The notes under the pieces were generated by a model, which was not told the origin of the DNA, ran no database searches, and was given only the letters and a program-made list of their open reading frames with translations. A DNA stretch of 13,915 bases from an uncultured Gammaproteobacteria bacterium (GTDB taxonomy: Bacteria > Pseudomonadota > Gammaproteobacteria > Xanthomonadales > Xanthomonadaceae). The position numbers and the translations under genes are program-made. Below are positions 12,737-13,915 of this stretch, piece by piece. Every line of letters starts with the position of its first letter. Positions within the stretch are counted from its first letter, which is position 1. The DNA lies in assembly GCA_946885735.1 (NCBI GenBank), contig CAMPGW010000075.1, positions 1 through 13,915 on the forward strand, read 5' to 3'.

Positions 12737-13915
12737 CCCCGAGCGCGCGACCCACGCGCGTGAAGGCTGCTATCGCGCGCTCGAGGTGCTCGCGCTCGTG
12801 CGCGGCGCTCATCTGCGTGCGGATCCGCGCCTGGCCCTTGGGAACCACCGGGAAGAAGAAGCCGATCGCGTAGATGCCTTCCTCGAGCAGGGCGGCCGCG
12901 AAGCGCTGCGCGAGCTCCGCGTCGTACAGCATCACCGGCACGATCGGATGCTGGCCCGGCTTGAGGTCGAAGCCCGCCGCGGTGAGTCCGGCGCGGAAGA
13001 AAGCCGTGTTCTCGGCGAGCTTCAGGCGCAGCTCCACGGCCTGCTCGAGCATGTCGAAGACGCGGGTGCCGGCGGCGACCACGTGCGGCGGCAGCGAATT
13101 GGAGAACAGGTACGGACGCGAGCGCTGGCGCAGGGTCTCGATGGCCACGCGCGGGCCGGCGGTGAAGCCGCCGAGTGCGCCGCCGAGCGCCTTGCCCAGC
13201 GTCCCGGTGAACAGGTCGATGCGATCCATTACGCCCTTGACCTCGGCCGAGCCGCGGCCGCCCGCGCCGAGGAAACCGGTTGCGTGGCATTCGTCGATGT
13301 GGACCAGGGCGCCGTACTGCCGCGCGAGCTCGGTGATGCGATCCAGCGGCGCGATGGTGCCGTCCATCGAGAACACGCCGTCGGTGGTGACCAGGATGTC
13401 GCGGACACCATCGGCACGGGCCTGCTTCAGCTGCTTCTCGAGGTCGGCCATGTCGCAGTTGCCGTAGCGGTAGCGCTTCGCCTTGCAGAGGCGCACGCCG
13501 TCGATGATCGAGGCGTGGTTGAGCGCGTCGGAGATGATCGCGTCCTCCTCGCCGAGCAGGGGCTCGAAGAGTCCGCCGTTGGCGTCGAAGCAGGCCGCGT
13601 AGAGGATGCTGTCCTCGGTGCCGAAGAAGCGGGCGATGCGCGCCTCGAGTTCCTTGTGCAGGTCTTGCGTGCCGCAGATGAAGCGCACCGAGGCCATGCC
13701 GAAGCCGTGGCTGTCCAGGGCCTGCTTGGCCGCGGCGATGACGTCGGGATGGTCCGCCAGGCCCAGGTAATTGTTGGTGCAGAAGTTCAGCACCCGGCGG
13801 CCGTCGGCCAGTTCGATCTCGGCCGACTGCGGGCTGGTGATGATGCGTTCGGACTTGAACAGGCCATCGGCGCGGATCGCGTCCAGGCCGGCGGCGAGGC
13901 GGGTCAGGGTGGGAT
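12726..13915 (-). CDS. kbl: glycine C-acetyltransferase (2-amino-3-ketobutyrate CoA ligase), N-terminus cut by right edge
   Basis: There are 395 visible residues, open to the right edge; compared with E. coli Kbl (398 residues), about three or slightly more are missing. The enzyme is a PLP-dependent alpha-oxoamine synthase that cleaves 2-amino-3-ketobutyrate with CoA to glycine and acetyl-CoA, the second step of threonine catabolism after Tdh. Seen in order: [75 protein letters not shown] and the PLP lysine in [10 protein letters not shown] (visible residue 241, Lys244 in E. coli). These are followed by [15 protein letters not shown] and [22 protein letters not shown] at 13793 could be mistaken for the start, but the upstream frame continues with family sequence. 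The stop lies within the last codons of the converging pseudouridine synthase. tdh, its usual partner, is not in the window. Confidence 0.96.
   Translation of the reverse strand, partial: PTLTRLAAGLDAIRADGLFKSERIITSPQSAEIELADGRRVLNFCTNNYLGLADHPDVIAAAKQALDSHGFGMASVRFICGTQDLHKELEARIARFFGTEDSILYAACFDANGGLFEPLLGEEDAIISDALNHASIIDGVRLCKAKRYRYGNCDMADLEKQLKQARADGVRDILVTTDGVFSMDGTIAPLDRITELARQYGALVHIDECHATGFLGAGGRGSAEVKGVMDRIDLFTGTLGKALGGALGGFTAGPRVAIETLRQRSRPYLFSNSLPPHVVAAGTRVFDMLEQAVELRLKLAENTAFFRAGLTAAGFDLKPGQHPIVPVMLYDAELAQRFAAALLEEGIYAIGFFFPVVPKGQARIRTQMSAAHEREHLERAIAAFTRVGRALGVIA

Noticed and set aside
13229..13793. GTG at 13793 as the kbl start
   Set aside because: The frame continues upstream to the window edge with sequence that aligns to the E. 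coli Kbl N-terminus ([11 protein letters not shown]), so the gene is simply truncated by the window.
1..13915. Mobile elements, CRISPR arrays, tRNA genes or phage genes
   Set aside because: No transposase or integrase reading frame, no regularly spaced repeats, and no tRNA-like cloverleaf were recognised; gene order and codon style look uniform.

Overview
The window is GC-rich (about two-thirds G+C by eye), gene-dense chromosomal DNA with GTG starts, short gaps and many translationally coupled genes. The gene set is a 2-methylcitrate synthase end, an E. coli-type FadH, an OmpA protein with a TSP3 calcium-binding linker, a threonine-catabolism Kbl and a small secreted orphan. It suggests a gammaproteobacterium, most likely of the Xanthomonadales (Lysobacter, Luteimonas or Rhodanobacter type). 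The taxon is an inference from protein style, not a proven assignment. I see no mobile elements, tRNA or rRNA genes, or CRISPR arrays, and no gene-free stretch exceeds 300 bases.

Left part (1-5251). The 3' end of prpC (+) is followed after 1 nt by a small potassium-channel-like protein (+). Facing it, tail to tail with a 4-nt gap, is a secreted SleB-type cell wall hydrolase (-). After a 215-bp gap with no gene comes fadH (-), the 2,4-dienoyl-CoA reductase of unsaturated fatty acid beta-oxidation. A 282-bp divergent control region then separates fadH from an OmpA-family porin (+). That region has a good sigma70-like promoter and several inverted and direct repeats. The porin gene ends in a textbook terminator (12-bp stem, TTCG loop). 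A short secreted protein of unknown function (+) follows, probably from its own promoter.

Central part (5271-11946), the most interesting region. Seven minus-strand genes form one tightly packed lipid-modification operon. In transcription order they are: acyl-CoA/fatty acid desaturase, FAD-dependent amine-oxidase-like protein (COG2907), DUF1365 protein, CFA-synthase-like methyltransferase, DUF2878 membrane protein, DUF1295 (steroid 5-alpha-reductase/ICMT-like) membrane protein, and a second, divergent CFA-type methyltransferase. Junctions are ATGA overlaps or 1-nt gaps, except for 11 nt before the last gene. The oxidoreductase/DUF1365/CFA-like trio has the same order as M. tuberculosis Rv0449c-Rv0448c-Rv0447c. 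In the first methyltransferase two of the bicarbonate-ligand positions known from E. coli Cfa appear replaced (Cys to Ser, His to Gln). The simplest reading is a pathway that makes a double bond, methylates it, then reduces or oxidises the product to methyl-branched, methyl-unsaturated or furan-type acyl chains. The product is not determined by the sequence.

Right part (11993-13915). An RsuA/RluB-family pseudouridine synthase (+) diverges from the operon. It overlaps kbl (-) by 11 bp tail to tail. kbl runs off the right edge and lacks only its first few codons.
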